Source: Lysobacter sp. FW306-1B-D06B
Lineage (GTDB): Bacteria > Pseudomonadota > Gammaproteobacteria > Xanthomonadales > Xanthomonadaceae
Reading direction: 5' to 3'
Length of the DNA stretch: 64,000 nt
Assembly (NCBI RefSeq): GCF_038446665.1
Contig: NZ_CP151802.1
Coordinates: forward strand, 1,426,001-1,490,000
Part shown: one piece after another, positions 16,054-24,977 of the stretch
Layout: every line of letters starts with the position of its first letter
How positions within the stretch are numbered: position 1 is the stretch's first letter
Program-made: the position numbers and the translations under genes
The notes under the pieces: generated by a model
Database searches by the model: none
The model's input: the letters and a program-made list of their open reading frames with translations, nothing else
What the model was told of the DNA's origin: nothing

Positions 16054-19000
16054 CTACCAGTTCGCCCGAATTCCCAGTTTTCCGTCCCACGCATGCGTGT
16101 CGCTTCCATCGACCGACTGCTGGTAGCCGGCGCTCGCAAATATGAAAAGGTTGCGGCTGATTTCGGCGGTGAGGCCCACTTTGAACTCACCCCAGCTACC
16201 GCCGATGTCGGTCGGGAATGCGGCGAAACCGATCGCAGTTGAGAACTCGGTTTCGGGTTCGCCCTCGAAGTCATGCCAGGCCGACAATCGCGCCCAGCCG
16301 GAAAGCTGCAGCGGCTCGGTGGCGTCGCCCCGCTGCCAACTCCTTGCGGCGCGTGCGCCAAGACGCGCTGCGAACGAAGTCACGTCGTCGAAGCGGACCT
16401 GCGTGTTGATTACCGCGACGTCGTCCATGTCGATCGATTGGTACACCAGTTGTGCCTGCGGCTCGATGATCCAGCCGCTGCCACCCATGCCGAACGGGTA
16501 CCCGCCTTCGAGCGACACCGCACCGCTCCAGCCATCGCTCTCCAGTGATGGCAGGGGGCGCGAGGAATTCGATCGCGCATCGACCCACGTCGCCTGCACG
16601 ACGCCGTCCAGGTAGGCGGCGTTGGGCCAGTAATGCGTCCAGTAGCCGCCCAGGCTGTAACCCTCGATGAAGTTGTCGCCGGCGAGGGTGCCGTCGTAGT
16701 GCTTCACGTCGCTCTTGGCCAGTCCCAGGGCGAAGTACACGCCCGCGGTATCGCTGTGGCCGCCATCGCGCTCGCGACGCAGCAGATCGACGCCCCTTTG
16801 CAACGCAAAGAAGCGGTAGTCGTACGTCGGCCCTTCGCCATAAATGCCGTCGCGGCCTTCGCGTTCGCCGTCCACGCCGATGAGCCTGCCCCAGCTGCCT
16901 TCCAGGCCCGGGCCGCTGCCGAGGTCGCTACGTCCGCGCAGTTGGTCGAGCTCGCCAGTGCGCTCATGCAGGGTGTCGAGCAGGGTGCGTGCGTATTGCA
17001 GCGCGGTAGGCGCAAGCGCCGCGTACAGCGAGACCTCGCGGCGATAATTCGGTGGCGGTGGGGAAGGCCCAGGCCCCGGTTCGACGTCGTCGCACGGCAA
17101 CGATGGGGCGTCCGGCGCGTTGCAGTCGATCGTGGAGCGCAGGAACCAACTCTCCGGCGCACTGTCGTCGAAGCTGCTGCGTTGCAAGGTGTACTCGTAA
17201 GGTCCGGCAAACACGGGCGCGCCGAGCGTGAACGCATTGGATGTGGTGGTGCTGTGGGCGTGGACCATTTCGATGCCGTTGTCTTCGGTGATGGCGCCTT
17301 CGCCGCCGACGTTGGTGATCAACAGTCGCGTGGCTCCGGTGGCGTTGGCATCGGGCCCGTCGAGCACGAGCCTGTCGGTGGGGGAGTCGTCGCTTTCGAC
17401 CACGGTATTCAGGGCGATTGCGCCGCCGCGACCGAGGTAGTTGTGGGTGATGGTCACGCTGGTCCCCGGCGTGGCGCCTATATCGGCCAGCTGCACCGTT
17501 CCGGCGTTGTCGAGGTTGGCGAAGGTCTGGCTGATGCCATCCAGGAACAGCGTCGCGCCCGCCGCCACGGTCATCTGCGAGGTCGCGCCGAACGCGCCGG
17601 CGGCGCCGGCCTGCAGGGTGCCGGCGTTGACGCTGGTCGGACCGGTGTAGGTATTGTCTCCGGTGAGGATCAGCGTGGCATTGCCCGCCTTGGTCAATGC
17701 GCCCGGTCCGGTGATCGCGCTACTGACGGTGAGGTCGGTAACCGTGTCGAAGGCTCCGCCGCCGTTGTCGAGCGTGATCGGTCGTGAGAGCACGAATGCA
17801 GCCGTGTTGGCCAACGCGCCGCCATCGAACGTGATGGGCCCCATCGCCGCGCCAAGGTTGGCGTCGGAGGCGACCGACAACGTGCCGGCGTTGATCTGCG
17901 TTCCGCCGCTGTAGGTGTTCACTCCCGACAGAACCGTCCTTCCCGTTCCCTGCTGCACGAGGGCGCCCGTGCCGGAAATCGTGCCGTCGAGCGTGAAGGT
18001 GTCGGATCGGTTCACCGCCAGCGTGCCGTTGTTGACAATGTCGCCGACGACCGAGCCACTGGCGCCGCCGGCGCCCAGTTGCAGCGTCCCGGCTGCGACC
18101 GTGGTGCCACCGCTGTAGGTGTTGGCACCCGAAAGCGCCAGGGTTCCACTTCCCTGCTTGATGAAGCCGCTCGCGCCGCTTATCACGCCGCCGAAGGTAG
18201 TGTCAGCCGCCGCGCCCGCACTGAGCGTGCCACCGCCGTTGGCGATCGCGCCGTTTCCGGTGAGATCGCCGACCGTCGTATCGAAGCCGGCCATGTCCAG
18301 CGTGCCACCGCTGTTCACCACCAACGCGGTGCCGGTGGGCAATGCACCATCGACCCCCAACTGCAGCGTGCCGGCGTTGATGGCGGTGGGGCCGGCGTAG
18401 GTGTTGACGGCCATCAGCGCCAGCGTGCCGGCGCCGCCCTTGGTCAGTCCGCCAGGACCGGAAAGAACGCCGGACCAGGTCGCGCCCAGACCGTTGGTAT
18501 CGATCGACGACGCACTGCCCGCAAGCAGCGTGACGTTGACGTCCGTCGTCAGCGCCGTGCCGGCGACCTGCACGGTGCCGCCGCCGAGGTTGAAGGCATA
18601 CGTGCCGGCTTGGTTGAGGTAGTTGTGCGCCAGCGACGTGCCGCCGATCTGCAACGTGCCGCCGAGCAGGTTGTAGGTGCCGTTGCCACTGCCGGCCAGG
18701 TACATCGTGACCGCGTTGTCGATGGCGAGCGTTCCGCCGGTCTGGTTGATCGTGCCGCTGCCGGGATTGCTGGAGGCAAGGTTGTTGCCCACGACGAGCG
18801 TGCCCTGGTTCACCGCAACCACGCCGGTGCCGCCGAGGTTCAAGGTGCCGATGCTCGCGTTGGCGCCGTCGTTGCGGCCGAGGATGAAGAAGCCGGGGCC
18901 GTCGAAGGTCAACGATCCACCGGAGATGTCGTAGGTTCCGGTGCCACCCTGGTTGCCGATGTTGAGCGAAGCACATCGCGCGATGTCGCCGCAGCCGGCG

Positions 19001-19245
19001 AAGATGCGCACATCGCCGCCGGTCTGCGTCACTTGGCCGGTGGCGCCGAACGAGCCGACTTGCAGGCTGGTGTCCACCGCCAGCGAACCGCCGCTCACGG
19101 TCAAGGTGCCTGCCGAGGGCAGGCCCGTCACTGGATTGATGCTCAGGCCGAGCACGAGTGCATCGATTGCGGTGTTGCCGCTCGACTGCGAGAACGCGCC
19201 ATCCATCACCAGGGTCTGGCCGCCACTGAACGTGGCGCCGTCCAC
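16054..19245 (-). CDS. Autotransporter: passenger and C-terminal beta-barrel, lacking its N-terminus
   Basis: An open frame of 1063 residues. Residues 1-660 are glycine- and threonine-rich beta-helix passenger made of PATR repeats (GGLTKGGAGTLALMAVNTY, GTLALSGANTYSGGT). A proline linker (PGPGPSPPPPNYRRE) and a helix follow. About residues 780-1063 form the outer-membrane barrel, ending with the aromatic signal GIRANW. There is no signal peptide at this start: the same frame continues upstream past a single TGA at 19294-19296 into 19294-20370. The gene is therefore the 3' part of a larger, interrupted autotransporter and is probably not exported unless the stop is suppressed. Confidence 0.8.
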   Translation of the reverse strand: MDGATFSGGQTLVMDGAFSQSSGNTAIDALVLGLSINPVTGLPSAGTLTVSGGSLAVDTSLQVGSFGATGQVTQTGGDVRIFAGCGDIARCASLNIGNQGGTGTYDISGGSLTFDGPGFFILGRNDGANASIGTLNLGGTGVVAVNQGTLVVGNNLASSNPGSGTINQTGGTLAIDNAVTMYLAGSGNGTYNLLGGTLQIGGTSLAHNYLNQAGTYAFNLGGGTVQVAGTALTTDVNVTLLAGSASSIDTNGLGATWSGVLSGPGGLTKGGAGTLALMAVNTYAGPTAINAGTLQLGVDGALPTGTALVVNSGGTLDMAGFDTTVGDLTGNGAIANGGGTLSAGAAADTTFGGVISGASGFIKQGSGTLALSGANTYSGGTTVAAGTLQLGAGGASGSVVGDIVNNGTLAVNRSDTFTLDGTISGTGALVQQGTGRTVLSGVNTYSGGTQINAGTLSVASDANLGAAMGPITFDGGALANTAAFVLSRPITLDNGGGAFDTVTDLTVSSAITGPGALTKAGNATLILTGDNTYTGPTSVNAGTLQAGAAGAFGATSQMTVAAGATLFLDGISQTFANLDNAGTVQLADIGATPGTSVTITHNYLGRGGAIALNTVVESDDSPTDRLVLDGPDANATGATRLLITNVGGEGAITEDNGIEMVHAHSTTTSNAFTLGAPVFAGPYEYTLQRSSFDDSAPESWFLRSTIDCNAPDAPSLPCDDVEPGPGPSPPPPNYRREVSLYAALAPTALQYARTLLDTLHERTGELDQLRGRSDLGSGPGLEGSWGRLIGVDGEREGRDGIYGEGPTYDYRFFALQRGVDLLRRERDGGHSDTAGVYFALGLAKSDVKHYDGTLAGDNFIEGYSLGGYWTHYWPNAAYLDGVVQATWVDARSNSSRPLPSLESDGWSGAVSLEGGYPFGMGGSGWIIEPQAQLVYQSIDMDDVAVINTQVRFDDVTSFAARLGARAARSWQRGDATEPLQLSGWARLSAWHDFEGEPETEFSTAIGFAAFPTDIGGSWGEFKVGLTAEISRNLFIFASAGYQQSVDGSDTHAWDGKLGIRANW

Positions 19246-20400
19246 GGTGAGTGTGCCCGCGCTGGTCTTGATGAACAGTCCGTGCGCGGGCAGTCAGCCT
19301 TCGCCGCCGAGATTGACCGCGCCGCCGAACGCTTCGTTGCTGGCAAGGTTCAACGCCAGCGACGTGGTGCCGACGTTGACGGTGCCGGTGCCGGTGAGGC
19401 TCGGCAGCACGATGGCCGGTCCGGGGAACGCCGGAGGAATCGAACCTGTCACCGCAGCGATGTCGAAGATGCCCGCAGCATCGACCAGGACGCCGCCGTT
19501 GAACACCTGGCTCGCGCCGGTCAACGCAAGCGTGCCGGCCGAGATCGTGGTGAGGCCGCTGTAGCCAATCGGTTGCGTCAGGGTCAGCGTGCCGACGCCT
19601 GTCTTGGTCAGGCCACCACCGCCCGACAACACACCCGACCAGTTAGCGCCGAAGCCGTTGGTATCAATCGTCGAGGTGGTGCCGGCGAGCAGCGTGGCAT
19701 CGACGCTGGTGTTCAACGTCGAGCCGATGACCTGCACCGTGCCGCCACTGAGATTGAACGCGTAGCTGCCGCCCAGGTTGAGGTAGCTGTGTGTCAGCGA
19801 CGAGCCGCCGATCTGCAACGTGCCGCTGGCCAGGTTGTAGGTGCCGGTGCCGCTGCCGCCGAGGAAGAGGTTCGCGGCGTTGGCGACGGTGAACGTGCCG
19901 CCGGTCTGGTTGATGGTGCCGCTGCCGGGATTGCTCGCGGCCAGGTTGTTGCCGACGACGATCTGGCCCTGGTTCACCGTCACCTGCCCGGTGCCGCTGA
20001 GGTTGAGGATGCCGGTGCTAGCGTTAGCGCCGTCGTTGCGGCCGAGGATGACGAAGCCGGGACCGTCGAAGACCAGCGATCCGCCGGAGATGGTGTACGT
20101 GCCCGTACCGCCCTGGTTGCCGATGTTCAACGAAGCGCATCGCGCAACATCGCCGCAGCCGGCGAAGATCCGCACGTCGCCACCGCTCTGGTTCACCTGG
20201 CCGATGGCGCCGAACGAACCGATGGTCAGGCTGGTGTCGATCGTCAGCGAGCCGCCCGATACGAGCAGCGTGCCGTTGGTGGGCTGACCCAGCGGGTCCG
20301 TGCTGATGCCGAGCACCAGCGCGTCGATCGCCGTGTTGCCGCTGTTTTGCGCCAGCGCACCCGCGAGCACGAAGGTCTGGCCGCCGCTGATGGTCGCGCC
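18395..20400 (-). repeat. Tandem duplication inside the autotransporter passenger
   Basis: Two blocks about 840 bases long (roughly 19560-20400 and 18395-19240) repeat with a period of 1161 bases. Shared landmarks include SGNTAIDALVLG, GGDVRIFAGCGD, ARCASLNIGNQGGTGTY and GSGTINQTGG. Protein identity is high by eye (roughly three quarters), so the duplication is old but in frame. Each block holds a cysteine pair (GCGDxARC), unusual in autotransporter passengers. Confidence 0.8.
19294..20370 (-). pseudogene. Autotransporter passenger, upstream segment separated by an in-frame stop
   Basis: A 358-residue frame beginning at GTG (VLAGALAQNSGNTA) and ending GGAVNLGGEG followed by TGA. It is in the same frame as the downstream 16054-19245 segment; after the TGA the passenger continues (LPAHGLFIKTSAGTLTVDG). 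Upstream of 20370 the passenger sequence continues only to about 20409 (DGATISGGQTF) and then changes to unrelated sequence. Signal peptide and start are therefore lost. It is best read as the 5' remnant of the same autotransporter gene. Confidence 0.75.
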
Positions 20401-20407
20401 ATCATCC

Positions 20408-20530
20408 GACCTGCCGCTTCGACAAAGCCCGGCGTCATCACCGTTCCGGGCGGTATCCCCGCGATGTCGGCCGCGGCCTGGGGCTGCGTGACCTGGCTGG
20501 TGGATGCCGGCTCTCCTTTTGGGGCGGACG
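20408..20530 (-). pseudogene. Possible DUF1254-type N-terminal remnant
   Basis: A different minus-strand frame reads ADIAGIPPGTVMTPGFVEA then AGRM just before the autotransporter similarity begins at about 20408. The TPGFVEAAGRM pattern resembles the start of DUF1254 proteins. It is too short to be sure and has no start. If right, two unrelated genes were joined here, with palindrome copy 5 about 55 bases away. Confidence 0.25.
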
Positions 20531-20584
20531 CCGATGGCGCACCTGGCGCCGGAACTTCAAGGCGAAGTACCTGTAAGCCCGAAG

Positions 20585-20611
20585 AGTCGACTCCTGGCCG
20601 ATAGCGGATGC
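20585..20611. repeat. Palindromic repeat, copy 5 (degenerate left arm)
   Basis: Spacer CCTGGCCGAT and right arm AGCGGATGC are conserved; the left arm (AGTCGACT) is decayed. It lies in the 421-base gap 20371-20791, which otherwise holds gene remnants and the terminator at 20759. Confidence 0.6.
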
Positions 20612-20758
20612 CTGATTGCTGGTACCGGCGCCCGATGCACCGGCCACCGCGATCAAAACGTTCTCCTTGGCCCATTCGCTGTCCTTGTAGGCCTGCTTGC
20701 GTTCGACCCTCCGTTGCAAGGGCCTGTCATCACAAAGCAAAGCACTCGATCGAACGAA

Positions 20759-20782
20759 AAGCCCGGACGATGGTCCGGGCTT
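20759..20782 (-). terminator. Terminator of the minus-strand SDR/ABM operon
   Basis: A perfect 10-base-pair stem AAGCCCGGAC / GTCCGGGCTT with loop GATG. On the minus strand it is followed by TTCG and begins 9 bases after the SDR stop at 20792. Confidence 0.85.
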
Positions 20783-20791
20783 CTCGCGCCC

Positions 20792-21562
20792 CTACTTGCC
20801 CCACTCCGGACCCCCATCCGTGCAGGTCTGCCCCCCATCAACCGGCAAGACAATCCCGGTGATCCAGGCAGCTTCGTCGCTAGCAAGAAAAGCGACCGCC
20901 GAGGCAATCTCTTCAGGTCGGCCTGCCCGTCTCAGCGGAATACGGTCCCAGGCCTTTTCGAGAAGCGCGTCATCATCCATGATGGCTTCGACCATGCCCG
21001 TGACAGTCAGTCCAGGTGCAACTGTATTTGCTCTGACGCCGAACTTGCCGAGGTCGCAGGCGGCGCAGCGGGTCAGGTTTGCGACGCCGCCCTTTGCTGC
21101 ATTGTAGGCCGCATGGCTCCAGCCCCCACCAAGGGATGAAACGGAACCGATGTTAACGATCGAACCCCTGGTCTCCTTGAGATGCGGAACTGCTGCACGA
21201 CTCATGTAGAAGACGCCCGAAAGGTCTGAAGCAATGCACTCGTCCCAATCCTGATCGCTCGTCTCGTCTATAGTGCCGACGAGATTCATGCCGGCGGCGT
21301 TGACGACAGTATCGATACGGCCGAACCGCCCGACGGTCGCTGCGACGAGAGCGTCACAGTCCGGCCGTGAGGAAACATTGGCGACAAAGATGCCAACGCG
21401 GTCGGCCGGCATTCTTGAGGCAGTATCCGACAACCGCTTCTCGGTTCTTCCGGAGATCATCACGGATGCTCCTTCCTCGAGAAGCCGGGTGGCAATGGCG
21501 GCGCCGATACCGGAACCACCGCCGGTCACAACAGCCACTCTTCCTTCAAATCGCTTTGACAT
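20792..21562 (-). CDS. Short-chain dehydrogenase/reductase (SDR)
   Basis: A 256-residue SDR. Motifs in order: GGGSGIGAAIA at about 15, NAAG (VVNAAGMNLVG) at about 90, catalytic Ser in NIGSVSSLGG, AYNAAKGG with the Tyr/Lys pair, and the C-terminal GIVLPVDGGQ. ISGRTEKR after the second strand suggests NADP(H). ATG 21562 is chosen because AAGGAG lies 8 bases upstream; the GTG at 21571 does not have this spacing. It is the last gene of the minus-strand run from 26.9 kb and is followed by a good terminator. The substrate is unknown. Confidence 0.92.
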   Translation of the reverse strand: MSKRFEGRVAVVTGGGSGIGAAIATRLLEEGASVMISGRTEKRLSDTASRMPADRVGIFVANVSSRPDCDALVAATVGRFGRIDTVVNAAGMNLVGTIDETSDQDWDECIASDLSGVFYMSRAAVPHLKETRGSIVNIGSVSSLGGGWSHAAYNAAKGGVANLTRCAACDLGKFGVRANTVAPGLTVTGMVEAIMDDDALLEKAWDRIPLRRAGRPEEIASAVAFLASDEAAWITGIVLPVDGGQTCTDGGPEWGK

Positions 21563-21635
21563 GACACACACTCCTTCCTTCTGCGCGGCTTGCGCCGCCG
21601 CAGTTACGATTGCTCTATAGGTTTAGCGGGATGGA

Positions 21636-22475
21636 TTAGCTCGCCGGAAAGTCGGCCGAACGGGACAAGGCTTCCCAGGCGAGGACGTTCGCCTTTAGCT
21701 CATCCGCCTTCTTCAGGGCAGCGTCCGCGGCGTCATTGCCGAGCGGAAGGTGTTGCGGAGGCTGTGGCGCCAGCACGGCTTCCCGGATGGCTTTCGCCCC
21801 GCGCGCCGGGTCGCCAGCCTGCTTTCCGACCGATGCATGGTAAGCACGGCGTGCCTCGCCGGCTGTGTCAGCGTAGTCGTCAATGGACGCGACGACCTCA
21901 CTCGACGAACCTGCCCATTCAGTCCTGAAGGCGCTCGGCTCTACTGTCATGACGCTAATGCCAAGGGGGGCCACTTCTTTCCGAAGCGTGTCCGATAGGC
22001 CTTCCACCGCGAATTTGGTGGCGCAGTAGTAGCCCACGCCTGTGTAGCCGACGAGACCGCCGATCGATGTCAGGTTGACGATCGTGCCACTTCGACGACT
22101 CCGCATCAGCGGAAGGACTGCATGGATCGCGTTCGCGGTGCCGAAGAAATTTACGTCAAACAGGCGGCGGGCATTCTGTTCTTCAGTTTCCTCGATAGCA
22201 CCAAAGAAACCGATGCCGGCATTGTTGATCAACACGTCGATCCGACCGTAGCGTGCTTGGGCAGCGTCGACAGCCTTCTGACACTGCTCCCTGTCGCTAA
22301 CGTCGAGGGGAAGGATCAGGGCATCTCCTTTCTGTTCAAGATCAGCGATCTTGTCAGTTTTGCGTGCTGTGACCACAACCTTTTCACCGGCCTCCAGCAG
22401 GTGTTCCGCGATACAGCGACCGAAGCCGGTCGAGCATCCGGTTACAAGCCAAACTTTAGGGTTTTGCGTGCTCAT
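21636..22475 (-). CDS. SDR family oxidoreductase (retinol-dehydrogenase-like subgroup)
   Basis: A 279-residue SDR opening with VWLVTGCSTGFGRCIAEHLL. That TGCSTGFG variant and the long C-terminal region (about 190-279) are typical of the subgroup annotated oxidoreductase/short-chain dehydrogenase of 275-285 residues. NNAG (INNAGIGFFG), Ser in NLTSIGGL and YCATK are present. ATG 22475 has AAAGGAG 8 bases upstream. It follows the ABM gene by 20 bases on the same strand. Confidence 0.92.
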   Translation of the reverse strand: MSTQNPKVWLVTGCSTGFGRCIAEHLLEAGEKVVVTARKTDKIADLEQKGDALILPLDVSDREQCQKAVDAAQARYGRIDVLINNAGIGFFGAIEETEEQNARRLFDVNFFGTANAIHAVLPLMRSRRSGTIVNLTSIGGLVGYTGVGYYCATKFAVEGLSDTLRKEVAPLGISVMTVEPSAFRTEWAGSSSEVVASIDDYADTAGEARRAYHASVGKQAGDPARGAKAIREAVLAPQPPQHLPLGNDAADAALKKADELKANVLAWEALSRSADFPAS

Positions 22476-22495
22476 TTCAAGTACTCCTTTCCATT

Positions 22496-22798
22496 TCAGG
22501 CCTGCGGGGATCGTTGCTGGTACCCGCATATTTCTACGTCTTCGACGCACAAGTCGGCGACCTTCGCCATGAAAGCCTTGACGTAACGCGTACTCATATG
22601 CAGGTCGAAGTCCGAGTGGTGCCGCCAGTCCTCGATCACCATCCACACGTCAGGAACGTCATTGGACTGGTGGATCTCGTAGCGTAAGCAGCCTTCTTCT
22701 TCGCGGGACGGAGCGACGAGCCCAAGGAGTTCATCACCCAGGTCCCGTGAGCGGCCCGGCTTTGCCGTGAAGTAGGCCACATTGGTAAGTTCAGTCAT
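22496..22798 (-). CDS. Antibiotic biosynthesis monooxygenase (ABM) domain protein, YgiN-like
   Basis: A 100-residue single ABM domain (dimeric ferredoxin-like barrel). Markers are VAYFTAKPGRSRDLGDEL, EEEGCLRYEIHQS and VWMVIEDWRHHSDFDLHMST, including the central His of the family. Relatives act on quinols or small aromatics without a bound cofactor. AAGGAG lies 6 bases before the start. It is one of two ABM genes in this operon; the other (23716-24045) shares about half of its residues, which suggests duplication and divergence. Confidence 0.9.
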   Translation of the reverse strand: MTELTNVAYFTAKPGRSRDLGDELLGLVAPSREEEGCLRYEIHQSNDVPDVWMVIEDWRHHSDFDLHMSTRYVKAFMAKVADLCVEDVEICGYQQRSPQA

Positions 22799-23129
22799 TT
22801 CTGTTCTCCTTAAGTTGTTAGTGCCACAGCCAAATAGTCGCGGCATGGCGGGAGAAGATCTGCCGCGCTTTGGTGGAAGCTGTCGCGATCTTGCTCTTTT
22901 CTTCAGGCGTCGTTGATAGCGATGGTGCGTTTGCGGCCGCAGCACACGATCGCAGCCAGCATGCCGCCAGCGCGAGGTGTAAACGCCGGCATCGATGTCG
23001 CCTCCGACGCGGGGCTGAGCAAAAGAATGGCTTCCGCAACTACGGCCCCCTGGCCTACAACCCGACTGGGACCAGTTCTCACTACGCTGTCCAGGCAACG
23101 ACCACTGAACCCGAGTCCGGGCCATCGCT
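22799..23129. other. 331-base gap within the operon, no gene recognised
   Basis: Overlapping short frames on both strands lack recognisable motifs. The gap interrupts an otherwise tightly spaced minus-strand operon, so it may be the site of a lost gene. Confidence 0.4.
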
Positions 23130-23690
23130 TCACAGGTTCTGCGGCTTAAACTTCGAGCGCCTACTGATGTGCCCCCCGGAAACCATAAACTCCCCGTTTC
23201 CACGGTAATGCAGGGTCTCGGGACGCTTCGGTGAAGTGGCCACGTGCGCCTTCACGATCTCCCAGATGAAAAGTCCGTACTCGTCGATCTGACGATCGTC
23301 AGCTAGCTTGCATTCAAAGTTCGCATAGCATTCCGTGATCAGCGGGGCGTCTACGATCTGCGCACGCCCGGGCGTGAGGCCAAATGTACCGAACTTGTTG
23401 ATGCGCTCGGCGCCGCTGGAGTTGCCTACGGCCACTACGGTATCCACCATGTCTGCGGTGGGGAGGTTGATCACGCATTGCCGGCTGCGTCGGATCATCT
23501 CGAAGCTATGGTTGCCTTCCCAGATGTAGCAGCCAAACAGCGCCGGCGAGAAGCCCAGCATCATGTGCCACCCCATGACCATGATGTTGTCCTCGCCCTT
23601 CCAGCGCGAGCTAACCAGAACGATCGGGCCCGGCTCCAGAAGCTGCCGAACCTGGGTGAGCGGAAAGCTCCTCTTCTCGTACGTCTTCAT
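23130..23690 (-). CDS. Flavin reductase-like FMN-binding split-barrel protein
   Basis: A 186-residue protein of the flavin-reductase-domain family: PGPIVLVSSRWKGEDNIM near the N-terminus and MLGFSPALFGCYI followed by VINLPTADMVDTV are the FMN-binding strands. It lies between two ABM genes, so it could supply reduced flavin to a partner oxygenase, or work on quinones. This role is inference. GGAGAG precedes the ATG. Confidence 0.88.
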   Translation of the reverse strand: MKTYEKRSFPLTQVRQLLEPGPIVLVSSRWKGEDNIMVMGWHMMLGFSPALFGCYIWEGNHSFEMIRRSRQCVINLPTADMVDTVVAVGNSSGAERINKFGTFGLTPGRAQIVDAPLITECYANFECKLADDRQIDEYGLFIWEIVKAHVATSPKRPETLHYRGNGEFMVSGGHISRRSKFKPQNL

Positions 23691-23715
23691 GTGTCTCTCC
23701 TCTCTGACAGACTCG

Positions 23716-24045
23716 TCAATCCTCGCGGTTCGGCGCAGGGCGCGAGTCAGTCGTTGAACGTTTGCGATAGGTGCGAATGTCGGGGTCGCCGTCGCACAGG
23801 CTTGGAACCATGCTCAGGAAAGCGCGGACATACTCGGTCTCCATGTGCGAGTCATAGGCCTCGTTCGAGCGCCAGTCTTCAACGGCAATCCAAAGCCCGT
23901 CGTCGCTTGCGTCCTGAAAGATTTCATAGCGCAAGCTGCCGGCCTCGCCCCGTGAAGGCGCCACAAGCGCCAGCAGGCTCTCGCCGAGTCGTTCCTCCTG
24001 GCCGCGGCGTGCCGCGAAGAACGCAATCTTGCTGACAATGGCCAT
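23716..24045 (-). CDS. Antibiotic biosynthesis monooxygenase (ABM) domain protein, YgiN-like
   Basis: A 109-residue ABM protein (KIAFFAARRGQEERLGESLL, GSLRYEIFQDASDDG, IAVEDWRSNEAYDSHMETEY). It is clearly related to the ABM protein at 22496-22798. ATG 24045 is preferred because GGAG stands 7 bases upstream; the longer start adds two residues only. The C-terminus (STTDSRPAPNRED) is a disordered tail. It sits 25 bases before the flavin reductase gene in the same operon and 65 bases after an SDR gene, from which a hairpin separates it. Confidence 0.88.
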   Translation of the reverse strand: MAIVSKIAFFAARRGQEERLGESLLALVAPSRGEAGSLRYEIFQDASDDGLWIAVEDWRSNEAYDSHMETEYVRAFLSMVPSLCDGDPDIRTYRKRSTTDSRPAPNRED

Positions 24046-24061
24046 GTGCAATCTCCAGAAG

Positions 24062-24089
24062 GCGGCCGCCGCCTGACAGCGGCGGCCGC
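24062..24089 (-). terminator. Intercistronic GC-rich hairpin
   Basis: A perfect 11-base-pair stem GCGGCCGCCGC / GCGGCGGCCGC with a 6-base loop, 22 bases after the SDR stop and 17 bases before the ABM start. No T-run. It probably modulates read-through or RNA stability within the operon. Confidence 0.5.
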
Positions 24090-24110
24090 ATGAGCTGAAT
24101 CAATGGGCCG

Positions 24111-24857
24111 TTACCACGGCTGGTCGGTCGGGAGAACAAACAGCTCGGCGACGTTGACGTAGTCCGGGGCCTGCAAGGCAAACAGGATCGTGTCGGCGAT
24201 GTCGTCGGCCTTGAGGAAGGCCATCTGGCCACGGAGGCTTTCCATCTGGTCGCGATAACCCTTGTCCGAGACGTGCTCGAAGAGTTCGGTATCGACAGCG
24301 CCCGGCTGGATGCAGGTAACGCGGATGTTGTGCTTCTTGCCGACCTCCAGACGCAAACCCTCGGAGAAGGCAGTCACCGCATGCTTGGTGGCGCAATACA
24401 CGGTCAGACCCGGGAACACCTTGCGGCCGGCGATCGACGACGTGTTGAAGATGTGGCCGGAGTGCTGCTTCTGCATGTACGGCAGGGCCGCAGCCGTGCT
24501 GTTCAGAAGGCCCTTGATGTTCACGTCGACCATCCGCGCCCATTCGTCGGTCTTGAGCGTCTCGATGTCGGAGATCGGCATCAGGCCGGCGTTGTTGAAC
24601 AGGATGTCGATCGTGCCGTAGGCCGTGATCAGTTCATCGACGCCGGCCTGCACCGACGCGGGATCGACGACGTCCATCTGGATGGCGACGGCTTCACCAC
24701 CGTTGGCCTTGATCTGCGAAACCAGCTCCTGCAGACGATCGATGCGACGGGCGGCAAGGCCCACCTTCACGCCCTGGGCGGCCAGCTTGAGGGCAGTCGC
24801 AGCGCCGATACCACTGGATGCACCCGTGACGAGAGCGATTTTTCCGTTGAGATTCAT
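24111..24857 (-). CDS. Short-chain dehydrogenase/reductase (SDR)
   Basis: A 248-residue SDR of the YdfG/serine-dehydrogenase-like group. Motifs are GASSGIGAATALKL, AARRIDRL (NADP-type), NNAGLMPISDIE, NTSSIAG (catalytic Ser) and YCATKHAV. It ends NVAELFVLPTDQPW. ATG 24857 has AAGGTG 6 bases upstream. It is very similar in pattern to the SDR at 27142-27879, which lies beyond the two AraC genes and faces the other way, so the two are probably duplicates under shared control. Confidence 0.92.
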   Translation of the reverse strand: MNLNGKIALVTGASSGIGAATALKLAAQGVKVGLAARRIDRLQELVSQIKANGGEAVAIQMDVVDPASVQAGVDELITAYGTIDILFNNAGLMPISDIETLKTDEWARMVDVNIKGLLNSTAAALPYMQKQHSGHIFNTSSIAGRKVFPGLTVYCATKHAVTAFSEGLRLEVGKKHNIRVTCIQPGAVDTELFEHVSDKGYRDQMESLRGQMAFLKADDIADTILFALQAPDYVNVAELFVLPTDQPW

Positions 24858-24977
24858 GAGATTCACCTTGAGAAGTGCCGCCGACGGGGAGGGTTCGGCT
24901 TCAGCACGGAGCGTAGGTTGCGCCTTCCGCTAAGGTGGATCTCCGGCGATCTTGCCGCCGCTGTTGCGATTCTGCTA

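Noticed and set aside
16633..20604. Long open frames on the + strand (16633-17787 and 18079-20604) across the autotransporter
   Set aside because: They are antisense to repeated Gly/Thr-rich passenger codons. Their translations are Arg/Gly/Ala-rich and have no motif.
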